A stretch of DNA of 64,000 nt from Arthrobacter jinronghuae. Lineage in GTDB: Bacteria > Actinomycetota > Actinomycetes > Actinomycetales > Micrococcaceae. Made by a program: the position numbers and the translations under genes. The notes below the pieces were generated by a model. It was not told the DNA's origin. It saw only the letters and a program-made list of their open reading frames with translations, and did no database searches. Shown here piece after piece: positions 52,071-62,811 of the stretch. Numbering within the stretch: position 1 is the first letter of the stretch; each line of letters opens with the position of its first letter. The stretch covers positions 1,860,001-1,924,000 of the forward strand of contig NZ_CP104263.1 of assembly GCF_025244825.1 (NCBI RefSeq), written 5' to 3'.

Positions 52071-52982
52071 ATGGGATCAGTAATGACGCAAGAGGACGGC
52101 TTGACCGTAGTCAAACCGGAGGAATCGGAGCTGCTCGTAGTCACGGGCATGTCTGGCGCCGGGCGCAGCACCGCTGCCAATGCCTTGGAAGACCACGGCT
52201 GGTACGTCGTCGAGAACCTGCCTCCGATGATGCTGGGCACCCTCACCGAACTGGTGTCCCGGATGCCGCAGTCCATCCCGAAGCTGGCCGTGGTGGTTGA
52301 CGTCCGCAGCAAGGAACTCTTCCAGGACATCCGCGAAGCCCTGCGCAACCTGCGTAGCGCCGGCGTTACCTACCGCCTGCTGTTCCTCGACGCCGATGAT
52401 TCCACCCTGGTCCGCCGGTTTGAACAGGGACGCCGGCCGCATCCGCTCCAGGAGGACGGCAGCATCCTGGACGGCATCGCCGTCGAACGCGAGGTCCTGA
52501 AGGAGCTGAGGGAGTCCTCCGACATCATCGTGGATACCTCCAAGCTGAATGTCCACGCACTCGCCACGACGGTCACCGAGCTGTTCACGGAGTCCGGCCC
52601 GATTGTGCTGCGCCTGAATGTCATGAGCTTCGGCTTCAAATACGGACTGCCGGTGGACGCAAACTACGTTGCCGATGTCCGTTTCATCCCCAACCCGCAC
52701 TGGGTCCCGCAGCTGCGCCCGCACACCGGGCTGGACGAAGACGTCCGCGACTACGTCCTGCAGGCCAAGGGCACCGCGGAGTTTCTCGACCGTTATGTTG
52801 ACGCCCTGGAGCCCGTCATTGACGGCTACCGCCGGGAAAACAAGCACTACGCCACGATCGCCGTCGGCTGCACGGGCGGTAAGCACCGCTCCGTTGCCGT
52901 CACCGAGGAGCTGGCCAAGCGCCTGGCGCAGCTTCCGCACGTGACCGTCAGCTCCCACCACCGGGATCTGGGGCGCGAGTAA
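52071..52982 (+). CDS. rapZ: RapZ/YvcJ-family nucleotide-binding protein
   Basis: A 303-residue member of the RapZ family. In Gammaproteobacteria RapZ is an RNase adaptor controlling glucosamine-6-phosphate synthase; in actinobacteria the role is not settled. The N-terminal P-loop reads VVTGMSGAGRSTAANALED (Walker A at residues 26-33), with Arg in place of the usual Lys. The C-terminal domain shows VMSFGFKYGLPVDANYVADV, RFIPNPHW and AVGCTGGKHRSVAV, the conserved Cys/His-containing end. The ATG at 52071 has AGGA upstream; an ATG four codons later is possible. Confidence 0.93.
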   Translation: MGSVMTQEDGLTVVKPEESELLVVTGMSGAGRSTAANALEDHGWYVVENLPPMMLGTLTELVSRMPQSIPKLAVVVDVRSKELFQDIREALRNLRSAGVTYRLLFLDADDSTLVRRFEQGRRPHPLQEDGSILDGIAVEREVLKELRESSDIIVDTSKLNVHALATTVTELFTESGPIVLRLNVMSFGFKYGLPVDANYVADVRFIPNPHWVPQLRPHTGLDEDVRDYVLQAKGTAEFLDRYVDALEPVIDGYRRENKHYATIAVGCTGGKHRSVAVTEELAKRLAQLPHVTVSSHHRDLGRE

Positions 52983-53995
52983 TGTCCTTCCTCACCGGAC
53001 CCCTGCCCCTGATTCCCCAGGGGCAGGGGCGTGAGAGCGACGGCGGATCAATCGTCGCGCTCGGCGGCGGCCACGGACTGTCCGCATCTCTCTCCGCCCT
53101 CCGCCTGCTCACCACCGACCTCACCGCCATCGTTACGGTTGCGGACGACGGCGGCTCCTCCGGCCGCCTCCGCCGTGAACTCGGCGTCCTTCCGCCCGGG
53201 GACCTGCGGATGGCCCTGGCGGCGCTCTGCGACGACACTGACTGGGGTCGCACCTGGCGAGACGTTATGCAGCACCGCTTCCGCTCCCAGCCGGGGGTCG
53301 AAGGTTCCTTGGATGACCATGCCCTCGGCAACCTGCTGATTGTCACGCTCTGGGAGCTGCTGGGGGATCCCGTCGCCGGACTCCAGTGGGCCGGCGCCCT
53401 GCTGGGTGCCCGCGGCCAGGTGCTGCCGATGTCCACGCTGCCGCTCACCATTGAAGGTGATGTCCTTCGGCGCACCGAGGACGGAGACGTGTTCGAGACC
53501 ATCAGCGGCCAGGCCAGCCTCGCCGCTGCCGGCGTCCGCAGCAACGTCAGCGACGTCCGGCTGCTGCCAGTCGATGCCCCGGCCTGCCCGGCAGCGCTCC
53601 AAGCAATCGAGCTGGCCGACTGGGTGGTCCTGGGACCCGGCTCCTGGTACACGTCTGTCCTGCCGCATCTGATGCTGCCGCAGCTTCGGGATGCGTTGTG
53701 CGCCACATCCGCCAAGCGCTGCCTGACCATGAACCTCAGCAATGAGACCACCGAAACGTCCGGAATGACAGCCGTCGACCATTTGGCGGTAATCCGCCGC
53801 TACGCGCCGGAGTTCAAGGTGGACGCCGTGCTGGTGGATCCGTCGGTGGTGGCGGACAAAGCTGCCTTTGAAGATGCTGTAGCAGAACTGGGCGGCCGTG
53901 CGGTCTTCGGTAAGGTAGGGGCAGCGTCGGGGCGTCCGATCCATGATCCGCTCCGCCTCGCGACCGCCTTCCACGATATTTTTGGGGAGAATTAG
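52982..53995 (+). CDS. yvcK: YvcK/CofD-like gluconeogenesis factor
   Basis: A 337-residue YvcK-type protein that binds UDP-sugars and affects carbon flux and cell-wall precursor supply in other Gram-positive bacteria. Visible motifs are [50 protein letters not shown] and [15 protein letters not shown]. Its ATG shares a base with the rapZ stop (TAATG), so it is translationally coupled. Confidence 0.94.
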   Translation: MSFLTGPLPLIPQGQGRESDGGSIVALGGGHGLSASLSALRLLTTDLTAIVTVADDGGSSGRLRRELGVLPPGDLRMALAALCDDTDWGRTWRDVMQHRFRSQPGVEGSLDDHALGNLLIVTLWELLGDPVAGLQWAGALLGARGQVLPMSTLPLTIEGDVLRRTEDGDVFETISGQASLAAAGVRSNVSDVRLLPVDAPACPAALQAIELADWVVLGPGSWYTSVLPHLMLPQLRDALCATSAKRCLTMNLSNETTETSGMTAVDHLAVIRRYAPEFKVDAVLVDPSVVADKAAFEDAVAELGGRAVFGKVGAASGRPIHDPLRLATAFHDIFGEN

Positions 53996-54005
53996 GAGTG
54001 TATTT

Positions 54006-54986
54006 GTGGCGTTAACCGCAGCTGTAAAAGAGGAACTGTCACGTCTGGACGTGAAGAAATCCTCAGTCCGCAAGGCCGAGGTGTCGGCAATGCTGCGTTT
54101 TGCCGGCGGCCTGCACATCATTTCCGGACGGATAGTCATCGAAGCCGAGGTTGACCTGGCTTCGACAGCCCGGCGGCTGCGGGCAGCCATTGCCGAGGTC
54201 TACGGCCACGCCAGCGACATCATTGTGGTGTCCGGCGGCGGGCTGCGCCGTGGCAACCGCTACGTGGTTCGGGTAGTGAAGGACGGCGAATCGCTCGCCC
54301 GGCAGACCGGCCTCCTGGACGCCCGCGGGCGTCCGGTGCGGGGGCTGCCCTCCGTCGTGGTCAACGGTTCCGCAGCCGACGCGGAGGCCGTCTGGCGGGG
54401 TGCCTTCCTCGCCCACGGTTCCCTTACCGAACCCGGACGGTCGTCCTCGCTTGAAGTCACCTGCCCGGGACCTGAAGCGGCCTTGGCCCTGGTCGGATCC
54501 GCCCGTCGGATCGGCATTGCCGCCAAGGCACGCGAAGTGCGCGGCGTGGACCGGGTGGTGATCCGCGACGGCGACACCATCGCTGCCCTGCTCACCCGGA
54601 TGGGTGCGCATGACGCGCTCATGGTGTGGGAAGAGCGCCGGATGCGCAAAGAGGTGCGGGCCACCGCGAACCGGCTTGCCAACTTCGACGACGCCAACCT
54701 GCGCCGCTCCGCGCAGGCTGCCGTTGCCGCCGGCGCGCGGGTCGAGCGCGCCCTGGAGATCCTCGGCGAGGACGTCCCGGAGCACCTGCGCTACGCCGGC
54801 GAGCTCCGCGTGGCGCATAAGCAGGCCAGCCTGGACGAGCTGGGCCACCTCGCCGACCCGCCCATGACCAAGGACGCCATTGCCGGACGGATCCGGCGGC
54901 TCCTGGCCATGGCGGACAAGCGGGCAGCGGAACTGGGCATTCCAGGTACTGAGTCCAGCGTCACTCCGGAAATGTTGGATGAATAG
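54006..54986 (+). CDS. whiA: Sporulation/cell division transcription factor WhiA
   Basis: A 326-residue DNA-binding protein with an N-terminal degenerate homing-endonuclease (LAGLIDADG-like) domain ([34 protein letters not shown]) and a C-terminal helix-turn-helix domain ([26 protein letters not shown], split here as conserved helices). It is widespread in non-sporulating actinobacteria, where it affects growth and division genes. The GTG at 54006 has AGGAG eight bases upstream, and starts ten bases after yvcK. Confidence 0.96.
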   Translation: MALTAAVKEELSRLDVKKSSVRKAEVSAMLRFAGGLHIISGRIVIEAEVDLASTARRLRAAIAEVYGHASDIIVVSGGGLRRGNRYVVRVVKDGESLARQTGLLDARGRPVRGLPSVVVNGSAADAEAVWRGAFLAHGSLTEPGRSSSLEVTCPGPEAALALVGSARRIGIAAKAREVRGVDRVVIRDGDTIAALLTRMGAHDALMVWEERRMRKEVRATANRLANFDDANLRRSAQAAVAAGARVERALEILGEDVPEHLRYAGELRVAHKQASLDELGHLADPPMTKDAIAGRIRRLLAMADKRAAELGIPGTESSVTPEMLDE

Positions 54987-55002
54987 CGTTATTGCATAGG
55001 AT
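54975..55002 (+). promoter_or_regulatory. sodA promoter
   Basis: TTGGAT (54975-54980) and TAGGAT (54997-55002), 16 bases apart. The -35 lies in the last codons of whiA. The expected transcript has an 80-base leader containing a hairpin with 10-bp arms, TTCCGGACGG (55036-55045) and CCGTCCGGAA (55051-55060), shortly before the ribosome site. Confidence 0.65.
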
Positions 55003-55089
55003 GGAAGCCTGCTGCCTTTCGGCGGCACAACGAGTTTCCGGACGGGAATTCCGTCCGGAACATTGATCCGACACCAACGGAGGATTTTC

Positions 55090-55716
55090 GTGAACGAATA
55101 CACACTGCCGGAACTGCCGTACGATTACGCGGCCCTTGAGCCGCACATTTCCGCACGCATCATGGAACTGCACCACGACAAGCACCACGCCACCTACGTG
55201 GCCGGCGCAAACACGGCTCTGGCCCAGATGGCCGAGGCACGTGAAAAGGGCGAGTTCGGCACCATCGGCAAGCTCTCCAAGGATCTGGCCTTCCACCTGG
55301 GCGGCCACACCAACCACAGCATCTTCTGGAACAACATGTCCCCGGACGGCGGCGACAAGCCCGAAGGCGAACTGGCAGCGGCCATCGATGAGTTCTTCGG
55401 TTCCTTCGACGGTTTCCGCGGCCAGTTCACTGCCGTGGCCAACTCCATCCAGGGCTCCGGCTGGTCCATCCTGGCCTACGAACCGCTGGGCAAGAACCTC
55501 GTCATCGAGCAGCTGTACGACCAGCAGGGCAACGTCCCGGTGGGAACCATTCCGCTGCTGATGCTCGACATGTGGGAGCACTCCTACTACCTCGACTACG
55601 CCAACGTTAAGGGCGACTACGTCAAGGCATGGTGGAACATCGTGAACTGGGCCGACGTCGCCGCACGTTTCGACGCCGCCCGCACCGGTGCCAAGAGCCT
55701 GATCGTCCCGGCCTAG
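55090..55716 (+). CDS. sodA: Superoxide dismutase [Mn/Fe]
   Basis: Converts superoxide to hydrogen peroxide and oxygen. The 208-residue protein has the metal ligands His28 ([12 protein letters not shown]), His76 ([13 protein letters not shown]), Asp160 and His164 ([17 protein letters not shown]), and Gly-Gly features near the active site ([10 protein letters not shown]) usual for Mn-containing forms. The GTG at 55090 has an ideal GGAGG site. It has its own promoter and lies as an extra gene between whiA and gap, which are often neighbours in actinobacteria. Confidence 0.96.
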   Translation: MNEYTLPELPYDYAALEPHISARIMELHHDKHHATYVAGANTALAQMAEAREKGEFGTIGKLSKDLAFHLGGHTNHSIFWNNMSPDGGDKPEGELAAAIDEFFGSFDGFRGQFTAVANSIQGSGWSILAYEPLGKNLVIEQLYDQQGNVPVGTIPLLMLDMWEHSYYLDYANVKGDYVKAWWNIVNWADVAARFDAARTGAKSLIVPA

Positions 55717-56958
<1,242 letters not shown>

Positions 56959-56982
56959 TCAACCGAGTACGCAAAGGTAGAC

Positions 56983-58209
56983 ATGACTGTCAAAACTCTC
57001 CCCGACCTGATCAGCGAAGGCGTTGACGGCAGGTACGTCCTCGTCCGCTCGGACCTGAACGTCCCGCTCGACGACGGCCGGGTTACCGACGACGGACGTA
57101 TCCGTGCGTCGATTCCCACCCTGCAGACCCTGGTGGAGCACGGTGCCAAGGTTATTGTGATGGCCCACCTCGGCCGCCCGAAGGGCAAGCCGGATGAGAA
57201 GTACTCGCTGCGTCCCGCCGTCGACCGCCTCGCCGAACTGTCCCCGTTCCCGGTGGAGTTCGCCGAGGACGTGGTGGGCGACAGCGCCCGCGAACTGGCA
57301 TCCTCGCTGGCCGCCGGGTCCGTCCTGGTGCTGCAGAACATCCGGTTCGATCCGCGCGAAACCTCCAAGGACGATGCAGAACGCCAGGCGCTGGCAGGGG
57401 AACTGGCTGCCCTGGCCGGCGGCAGCGGTGCCTACGTGGATGACGCCTTCGGCGCCGTGCACCGCAAGCACGCCAGCGTTTACGACGTTGCCGAGGCGCT
57501 GCCCGCCTACGAAGGCGGTTTGGTGCACACCGAGGTTGAGGTCCTCAAGCGCCTCACCGAGAACCCGGAGAAGCCCTACGTGGTGGTTCTGGGCGGCTCC
57601 AAGGTGTCCGACAAGCTGGCAGTGATCGAGAACCTGATGGACCGGGCCGACTACCTGCTGGTGGGCGGCGGCATGGTCTTTACCTTCCTGGCCGCACAGG
57701 GCCACAAGGTCGGCGCATCGCTGCTCGAGGCAGACCAGATCGAAAATGTGAAGGGATACCTGAGCCGCGCCAAGGAGGTCGGCTGCGAGTTTGTACTGCC
57801 CACCGACATTGTGGTGGCGGACAAGTTCGCTGCGGATGCCGACGTCGACACCGTTCCTGCGGACGGCATCGAGAACAGCCGGTTCGGCGCGTCGGGTATC
57901 GGCCTGGATATCGGTCCCGATTCCGCCGCGGCCTTCGCTGAGCGGATCCGCCACGGCAAGACCATCTTCTGGAACGGTCCGATGGGCGTGTTCGAGTTCG
58001 AAGCCTTCGCCAACGGCACCCGTGCCGTGGCCCAGGCCCTGAAGGACTCCAGCGGCTTCAGCGTGGTCGGCGGCGGCGATTCAGCTGCGGCAGTCCGCAA
58101 GCTGGGCTTCTCGGAAGCCGACTTCGGGCACATCTCCACCGGCGGCGGCGCCAGCCTCGAGTATCTCGAAGGCAAGGCCCTTCCGGGCCTTACCGTCCTC
58201 GACAAGTAA
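56983..58209 (+). CDS. pgk: Phosphoglycerate kinase
   Basis: Makes ATP from 1,3-bisphosphoglycerate. The 408-residue monomeric enzyme has [59 protein letters not shown] and the C-terminal [15 protein letters not shown] and [19 protein letters not shown] of the nucleotide domain. It follows gap by 24 bases and has AAAGG before its ATG. Confidence 0.98.
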   Translation: MTVKTLPDLISEGVDGRYVLVRSDLNVPLDDGRVTDDGRIRASIPTLQTLVEHGAKVIVMAHLGRPKGKPDEKYSLRPAVDRLAELSPFPVEFAEDVVGDSARELASSLAAGSVLVLQNIRFDPRETSKDDAERQALAGELAALAGGSGAYVDDAFGAVHRKHASVYDVAEALPAYEGGLVHTEVEVLKRLTENPEKPYVVVLGGSKVSDKLAVIENLMDRADYLLVGGGMVFTFLAAQGHKVGASLLEADQIENVKGYLSRAKEVGCEFVLPTDIVVADKFAADADVDTVPADGIENSRFGASGIGLDIGPDSAAAFAERIRHGKTIFWNGPMGVFEFEAFANGTRAVAQALKDSSGFSVVGGGDSAAAVRKLGFSEADFGHISTGGGASLEYLEGKALPGLTVLDK

Positions 58210-58216
58210 AACCAAA

Positions 58217-58249
58217 GGTGCGGGTCCGCTGTCCCAGCGGGCCCGCACC
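58217..58249 (+). other. Stable hairpin between pgk and tpiA
   Basis: 15-bp stem with one G-U pair (58217-58231 with 58235-58249) and a TCC loop, placed seven bases after the pgk stop. There is no T-run, so it is more likely a partial terminator or mRNA stabiliser that separates the abundance of gap-pgk from tpiA-secG than a full terminator. Confidence 0.6.
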
Positions 58250-58311
58250 CGCATGTCCCATCCCGCCCGGCCCAGCGGCCGGTGCACCGCGAGTAAGAAA
58301 CCGGAGTAACC

Positions 58312-59127
58312 ATGACCACCTCCACGAACGGCAAGTTCGACCGCACACCCCTGATCGCCGGCAACTGGAAGATGAACATGGACCACGTCCAGGGCATCAC
58401 CCTTTTGCAGAAACTGGCGTGGACGCTGAGCGACGCACGGCATGACTACGGCCGCGTGGAAGTTGTGGTGTTCCCTCCGTTCACCGACCTGCGCAGCACG
58501 CAGACGCTGGTGGCGGGCGACAAGCTGAAGGTGGAATACGGCGCGCAGGACCTGTCGCCCAAGGATTCCGGCGCCTACACCGGTGACATCTCCGGCCAGT
58601 TCCTCGCCAAGCTCGGCTGCAGCTACGTCCTCGTAGGCCACAGCGAACGCCGGTCCGTCCACGGCGAGAGCGACGAGCTGCTGAACGAGAAGCTCAAGGC
58701 CGCCTACCGCCACAATCTGGTGCCCGTCCTCTGCGTGGGCGAAGGGCTCGAGGTCCGGCAGGCCGGGGACCACGTGATCCACACCCTGGAGCAGGTCCGC
58801 CGGGATCTCGCCGGGTTGGACGCCGAGCAGGTGTCCCGCCTTGTCATTGCCTACGAGCCCGTCTGGGCCATCGGCACCGGTGAAGTTGCCGGCCCCGAGG
58901 ATGCCCAGGAAATGTGTGCCGCCATCCGTGCCGAAATCGCTGACCTGTATGACGATGCCGTTGCCGCCAAGACCCGCCTGCTCTACGGCGGCTCGGTCAA
59001 GGCCGCCAATGCGGCCAGCATTCTGGGGGAGCGGGACGTGGACGGCGTGCTGGTAGGCGGCGCCAGTTTGGATGTAGGCGAATTTGCTAATATTGTCAGG
59101 TTCGAACAACATCTGGTGACTGACTGA
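58312..59127 (+). CDS. tpiA: Triosephosphate isomerase
   Basis: Interconverts dihydroxyacetone phosphate and glyceraldehyde-3-phosphate. The 271-residue TIM barrel has the catalytic NWKMN (Asn18, Lys20), the electrophile His in [15 protein letters not shown], the catalytic Glu in [16 protein letters not shown] and the phosphate-binding [12 protein letters not shown] and [16 protein letters not shown] precedes the ATG. Confidence 0.98.
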   Translation: MTTSTNGKFDRTPLIAGNWKMNMDHVQGITLLQKLAWTLSDARHDYGRVEVVVFPPFTDLRSTQTLVAGDKLKVEYGAQDLSPKDSGAYTGDISGQFLAKLGCSYVLVGHSERRSVHGESDELLNEKLKAAYRHNLVPVLCVGEGLEVRQAGDHVIHTLEQVRRDLAGLDAEQVSRLVIAYEPVWAIGTGEVAGPEDAQEMCAAIRAEIADLYDDAVAAKTRLLYGGSVKAANAASILGERDVDGVLVGGASLDVGEFANIVRFEQHLVTD

Positions 59128-59188
59128 ACTGCAGCTGAAGGGCGTCGCAGCGGCGTCTCCAATCCATGAGTCACCCGAAAGGCCGTAA

Positions 59189-59440
59189 GTGGAAATTCTG
59201 AAGATCGTCCTGCTGGTGCTCCTTGCGATCACGAGCCTGCTGCTGACGCTGCTCATCCTGCTCCACAAGGGCCGCGGCGGCGGTATGTCGGATATGTTCG
59301 GCGGCGGCATGACCAGCAGCCTCGGATCCTCCGGTGTTGCCGAAAAGAACTTGAACCGCTTCACGGTGGCGCTGGCGCTCTCCTGGGGCTTGGTTATCGT
59401 GGCCCTCGGGCTGATCCAGAGCTTCGCCGGCGAAGCGTAG
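59189..59440 (+). CDS. secG: Preprotein translocase subunit SecG
   Basis: Small non-essential subunit of the SecYEG export channel. The 83-residue protein has two transmembrane helices (about 3-24 and 56-76) separated by the conserved HKGRGGGMSDMFGGGMTSSL loop. Its position right after tpiA is typical for actinobacteria. The GTG at 59189 has GAAAGG upstream. Confidence 0.96.
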   Translation: MEILKIVLLVLLAITSLLLTLLILLHKGRGGGMSDMFGGGMTSSLGSSGVAEKNLNRFTVALALSWGLVIVALGLIQSFAGEA

Positions 59441-59458
59441 GCAGCAACAGCTCCAAAG

Positions 59459-59495
59459 GAATGGCCCCCGGATTTTTCCGGGGGCCATTCGTTTT
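59459..59495. terminator. Bidirectional terminator between secG and pgl
   Basis: 13-bp stem (GAATGGCCCCCGG with CCGGGGGCCATTC) around a six-base loop, followed by GTTTT on the plus strand and with TCCTTT in the leftward direction. It ends both converging operons. Confidence 0.9.
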
Positions 59496-59513
59496 CTGTA
59501 ACGCTGGTCGGGC

Positions 59514-60338
59514 CTAGTCCTCGTCCCCTGCGTCCGGGTCGTCGGAGTCGAAGAGCCGCTGGGACAGCTGCGACGCCGCAGCCTGGTCAATCAGCCACCG
59601 GGTCTTGGTGCGGCCGCGGGCTCCCGCGGCCGGGACCTGGATTTCCCCTGCGCCGGCGAGAGCCAGGCCAACGGCGCCGGCCTTGTCATTGCCGGCGACA
59701 CCCAGCCATACCTCGGAGGCCGTGTTGATGCTCTCCAACGTAAGCGAGATCCGCTCGGGCGGCGGCTTGGGCGCATCCCGCACGGCTACGGTGGTGGATC
59801 CGACGGTGCGCACGCCCGGGGTTTCCGGGAAGAGGGACGCAATGTGCGCGTCCGGGCCCACCCCGAGCAGCAGGACGTCAAAGCGGGGGAGCCGCGGGTC
59901 AACGGCGTTGAACCCAGTCGCAAGCTGCTCGGCGGCAGCCGCTTCGGCCAGCTGACGGGCGTAGTCGGCTGCGGCGTCTTCCACTGTGTCGACCTCATTG
60001 GCGGAAGCAACCGCGTGGATGCGGCCGGCCGGGACGCCAAGCGGATCCAGCATCGCCTGCCGCGCCTGGAATGAGTTCAGCTCCGGATTGCCGGCGGGGA
60101 GGAACCGTTCATCGCCCCACCAGAAGTTGACCTTTGTCCAGTCCACTGCCGTCCGTGCCGGGTTGGCCGTCACGGCCTCCAGGGTCGCGATGCCCACCGT
60201 TCCGCCGGTGAGGACCACGGTGGCTTCCCCGCGCCGGCTCTGCACGTCCACGAGCTTGGTGATCAGCCGGGCTGCCGTTGTCGAGACGAGCGCCTGCGGA
60301 TCCGGGTGGATGCTGACGCCGTTGGGGGAGTGCTTCAT
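59514..60338 (-). CDS. pgl: 6-phosphogluconolactonase
   Basis: Hydrolyses 6-phosphogluconolactone to 6-phosphogluconate, second step of the oxidative pentose phosphate pathway. The 274-residue protein shows the NagB-like VVLTGGTVGIATLEAV, NFWWGDERFLPAGNPELNSF, LGVGPDAHIASLFPETP and WLGVAGNDKAGAV. The ATG at 60338 overlaps the opcA stop by four bases (ATGA); a nine-codon longer frame is not supported. The protein ends in an acidic tail (DSDDPDAGDED). Confidence 0.95.
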   Translation of the reverse strand: MKHSPNGVSIHPDPQALVSTTAARLITKLVDVQSRRGEATVVLTGGTVGIATLEAVTANPARTAVDWTKVNFWWGDERFLPAGNPELNSFQARQAMLDPLGVPAGRIHAVASANEVDTVEDAAADYARQLAEAAAAEQLATGFNAVDPRLPRFDVLLLGVGPDAHIASLFPETPGVRTVGSTTVAVRDAPKPPPERISLTLESINTASEVWLGVAGNDKAGAVGLALAGAGEIQVPAAGARGRTKTRWLIDQAAASQLSQRLFDSDDPDAGDED

Positions 60339-61270
60339 GCGTCCGCCCCTTCCTTGGACAGGCACGCGGCCAGTCCCTCGGTGAGTACTTCTCCGAAGAC
60401 CTCGTCCGGATCGAGCCGGCGCAGCTCCTCCGCCAGGCAGTCCCGCAGGGTGCGGCGCGGAAGCGCAATCTGCTGCTCCGGCTGCCCGGGCTGGGTCAGA
60501 TGGGCGGTGACCTGGTCCGGCCGGGCCAGCTCCACATCTCCGTCGCCGCGGCTAAACACTACCCTGTGGATACCGGTTCCGGCTTCCCCTTCAATGATTT
60601 CCAGCGGTACATCCAATGCCTTTTTCAGCCAGGCGGCCAGCAGGAAGGTACTGGCCGAATCCGAGGCACCTTCGACGATGACGGACTGGACCAGGGCCGC
60701 TCCTCCGCCGTCCAGGACTGCGGCCAGTTGGACGCGCCAATTGGTCAACCGGGTCCAGCTGAGGTCCGTGTCCCCGGCAGCATAGCTGTCCGCCAGTCCC
60801 AGCAGCGCCTTCTTCGGATCGTCCTCGGTGGCTGCATCGGTAATCCGGCGGTGGGCAATGCAGCCCAGCGGCGTCTGCGCCGGGTCCTGCGGCACTCCGT
60901 GCGGCCACCAGACCACTATGGGTGCATCGGGCAGCAGCAGGGCCGACACCAGTGACTCACTTTCGCCGGCCAGTTCGCCGTGTCCGGACAGGACAATGAC
61001 CTCTGAGGCCCCGGCGTCGCCTCCTACCCGGATCTGGGCGTCAAGGCGCGTGTCATCATCCGGGCTGCCCTCGGCCAGCACGATGATGCGGCACGGGTGT
61101 TCCCGGCTGGCCTCGTTGGCGGCCGCGATGGCCTCCTCAACGAAGTCCGGCTGGGTATCCACCACCAGGGTCAGGACGCGGCCGAGGGTGACCACGCCGC
61201 CCTTTTCCCGCATGGCAACAATTTCCTTGGACACCTTGGAGGTGGTGGTGTCCGGCAGTTCTACTATCAC
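60335..61270 (-). CDS. opcA: Glucose-6-phosphate dehydrogenase assembly protein OpcA
   Basis: A 311-residue OpcA family protein, which activates or stabilises glucose-6-phosphate dehydrogenase in cyanobacteria and actinobacteria. It shows LPDTTTSKVSKEIVAMREK, RVLTLVVDTQPDFVEEAI, VLLPDAPIVVWWPHGVPQDP and RRITDAATED typical of the family. The start is the GTG at 61270, four bases overlapping the zwf stop (GTGA) with GGAG upstream; the long upstream extension of the frame is antisense-like and unsupported. Confidence 0.94.
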   Translation of the reverse strand: MIVELPDTTTSKVSKEIVAMREKGGVVTLGRVLTLVVDTQPDFVEEAIAAANEASREHPCRIIVLAEGSPDDDTRLDAQIRVGGDAGASEVIVLSGHGELAGESESLVSALLLPDAPIVVWWPHGVPQDPAQTPLGCIAHRRITDAATEDDPKKALLGLADSYAAGDTDLSWTRLTNWRVQLAAVLDGGGAALVQSVIVEGASDSASTFLLAAWLKKALDVPLEIIEGEAGTGIHRVVFSRGDGDVELARPDQVTAHLTQPGQPEQQIALPRRTLRDCLAEELRRLDPDEVFGEVLTEGLAACLSKEGADA

Positions 61271-62811
61271 GGCCTTCTCCAGGTCCTTCCGTCTTGGGCG
61301 AGCAGCTCGTTGGCGGAGTCCGGCCCCCAGCTGCCGGGAGCGTAAGGCTCCGGCTGCGTGTCGAGCGACGCCCAGTATTCTTCGAACGGATCCACGATCT
61401 TCCATGACAGCTCAACCTCCTGGTGCCGGGGGAAGAGCGGAGGCTCGCCCAACAGCACGTCCAGAATCAACCGTTCATAGGCTTCGGGGCTGGACTCGGT
61501 GAAAGAGTGCCCGTAGCCGAAGTCCATGGAGACATCGCGGACCTCCATCTGTGTACCCGGCACCTTGGAGCCGAACCGGATGGTGGCGCCTTCGTCCGGC
61601 TGTACGCGGATGACGACGGCGTTCTGGCCGAAGTCGTCGCCGTCGTGTTCGCGGAACAGCAGATTGGGGGAGCGCTTGAAGACGACGGCGATCTCGGTGA
61701 CACGCCTGCCCAACCGTTTGCCGGCCCGCAGGTAGAACGGCGCTCCGGCCCATCGGCGGGTATTGATATCCAGGCGGATCGCAGCGAAGGTCTCGGTCTT
61801 GGATTCCGGGTTGAACCCTTCCTCCTCCAGGAAACCGGTAACCTTCTCACCGCCCTGCCAGCCGCCGGTGTACTGCCCGCGGGCGGAGCTGCGCGAGAGG
61901 TCCTCCGGCAGCCGGACGGCCGCCAGAACCTTTTCCTTTTCCGCGCGAAGGTGTTCCGCATTGAAGGAAATGGGCTCCTCCATGGCGGTCAGCGCCAAAA
62001 GCTGCAGCAGGTGGTTCTGAATCACGTCGCGGGCCGCGCCCACGCCGTCGTAATAACCCGCACGGCCGCCGATGCCGATGTCTTCGGCCATGGTGATCTG
62101 CACGTGGTCCACGTAGTTGGCGTTCCAGATCGGTTCGAACAGCTGGTTCGCGAAGCGCAGCGCCAGGATGTTCTGGACCGTCTCCTTGCCCAGGTAGTGG
62201 TCGATGCGGAACACCGAATCGGCGGGGAACACCGATTCCACCACATTGTTGAGTTCCCGCGCGGAGGCCAGGTCGTGGCCGAACGGCTTTTCAATGACCA
62301 CCCGCCGCCATTTGCCCTCGGAGGTCTTAGCCAGTCCGTGTCCGGAAAGCTGCTGGCAGACCTGTTCGAAGGACTTGGGCGGCACTGAAAGGTAGAACGC
62401 GTGGTTCCCACGGGTTCCGCGTCGCTCATCGAGGTCCTCGAGGGTCGCCTTGAGGTCCTCGAAGGCTTCGTCGCTGTCGAAGCCGCCTTCGACGAAACGG
62501 ATGCCCTCGGCCAGCTGCTTCCACACGCCCTCATCGAAATCGGTCCGGGCATACGCCTGCACCGACTCCTTCACCTGCGCGGCGAACTCCTCGTGGCTCC
62601 ACGGCCGGCGGCCGAAGCCCACCAGCGAGAAGCTGGGCGGAAGCAGGCCGCGGTTGGCCAGGTCATAGACAGCCGGAATGAGCTTCTTCCGGGCCAGGTC
62701 TCCGGTCACGCCAAAAATCACAAGGGAGGACGGACCCGCGATCCGGCTCAGCCGGCGGTCCCGTGGATCCCGGAGCGGGTTGCCCTTCCTGGTCTTTTCC
62801 GCGGCCGTCAT
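61267..62811 (-). CDS. zwf: Glucose-6-phosphate 1-dehydrogenase
   Basis: First step of the oxidative pentose phosphate pathway, giving NADPH. The 514-residue enzyme has the N-terminal cofactor fold LVIFGVTGDLARKKLIPAVY, the substrate lysine block VVIEKPFGHDL, the catalytic RIDHYLGKETVQN and WAGAPFYLRAGKRL. Its ATG directly follows the pgi stop (TAAATG), and downstream opcA and pgl overlap, giving a tight pgi-zwf-opcA-pgl operon. Confidence 0.97.
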   Translation of the reverse strand: MTAAEKTRKGNPLRDPRDRRLSRIAGPSSLVIFGVTGDLARKKLIPAVYDLANRGLLPPSFSLVGFGRRPWSHEEFAAQVKESVQAYARTDFDEGVWKQLAEGIRFVEGGFDSDEAFEDLKATLEDLDERRGTRGNHAFYLSVPPKSFEQVCQQLSGHGLAKTSEGKWRRVVIEKPFGHDLASARELNNVVESVFPADSVFRIDHYLGKETVQNILALRFANQLFEPIWNANYVDHVQITMAEDIGIGGRAGYYDGVGAARDVIQNHLLQLLALTAMEEPISFNAEHLRAEKEKVLAAVRLPEDLSRSSARGQYTGGWQGGEKVTGFLEEEGFNPESKTETFAAIRLDINTRRWAGAPFYLRAGKRLGRRVTEIAVVFKRSPNLLFREHDGDDFGQNAVVIRVQPDEGATIRFGSKVPGTQMEVRDVSMDFGYGHSFTESSPEAYERLILDVLLGEPPLFPRHQEVELSWKIVDPFEEYWASLDTQPEPYAPGSWGPDSANELLAQDGRTWRRP

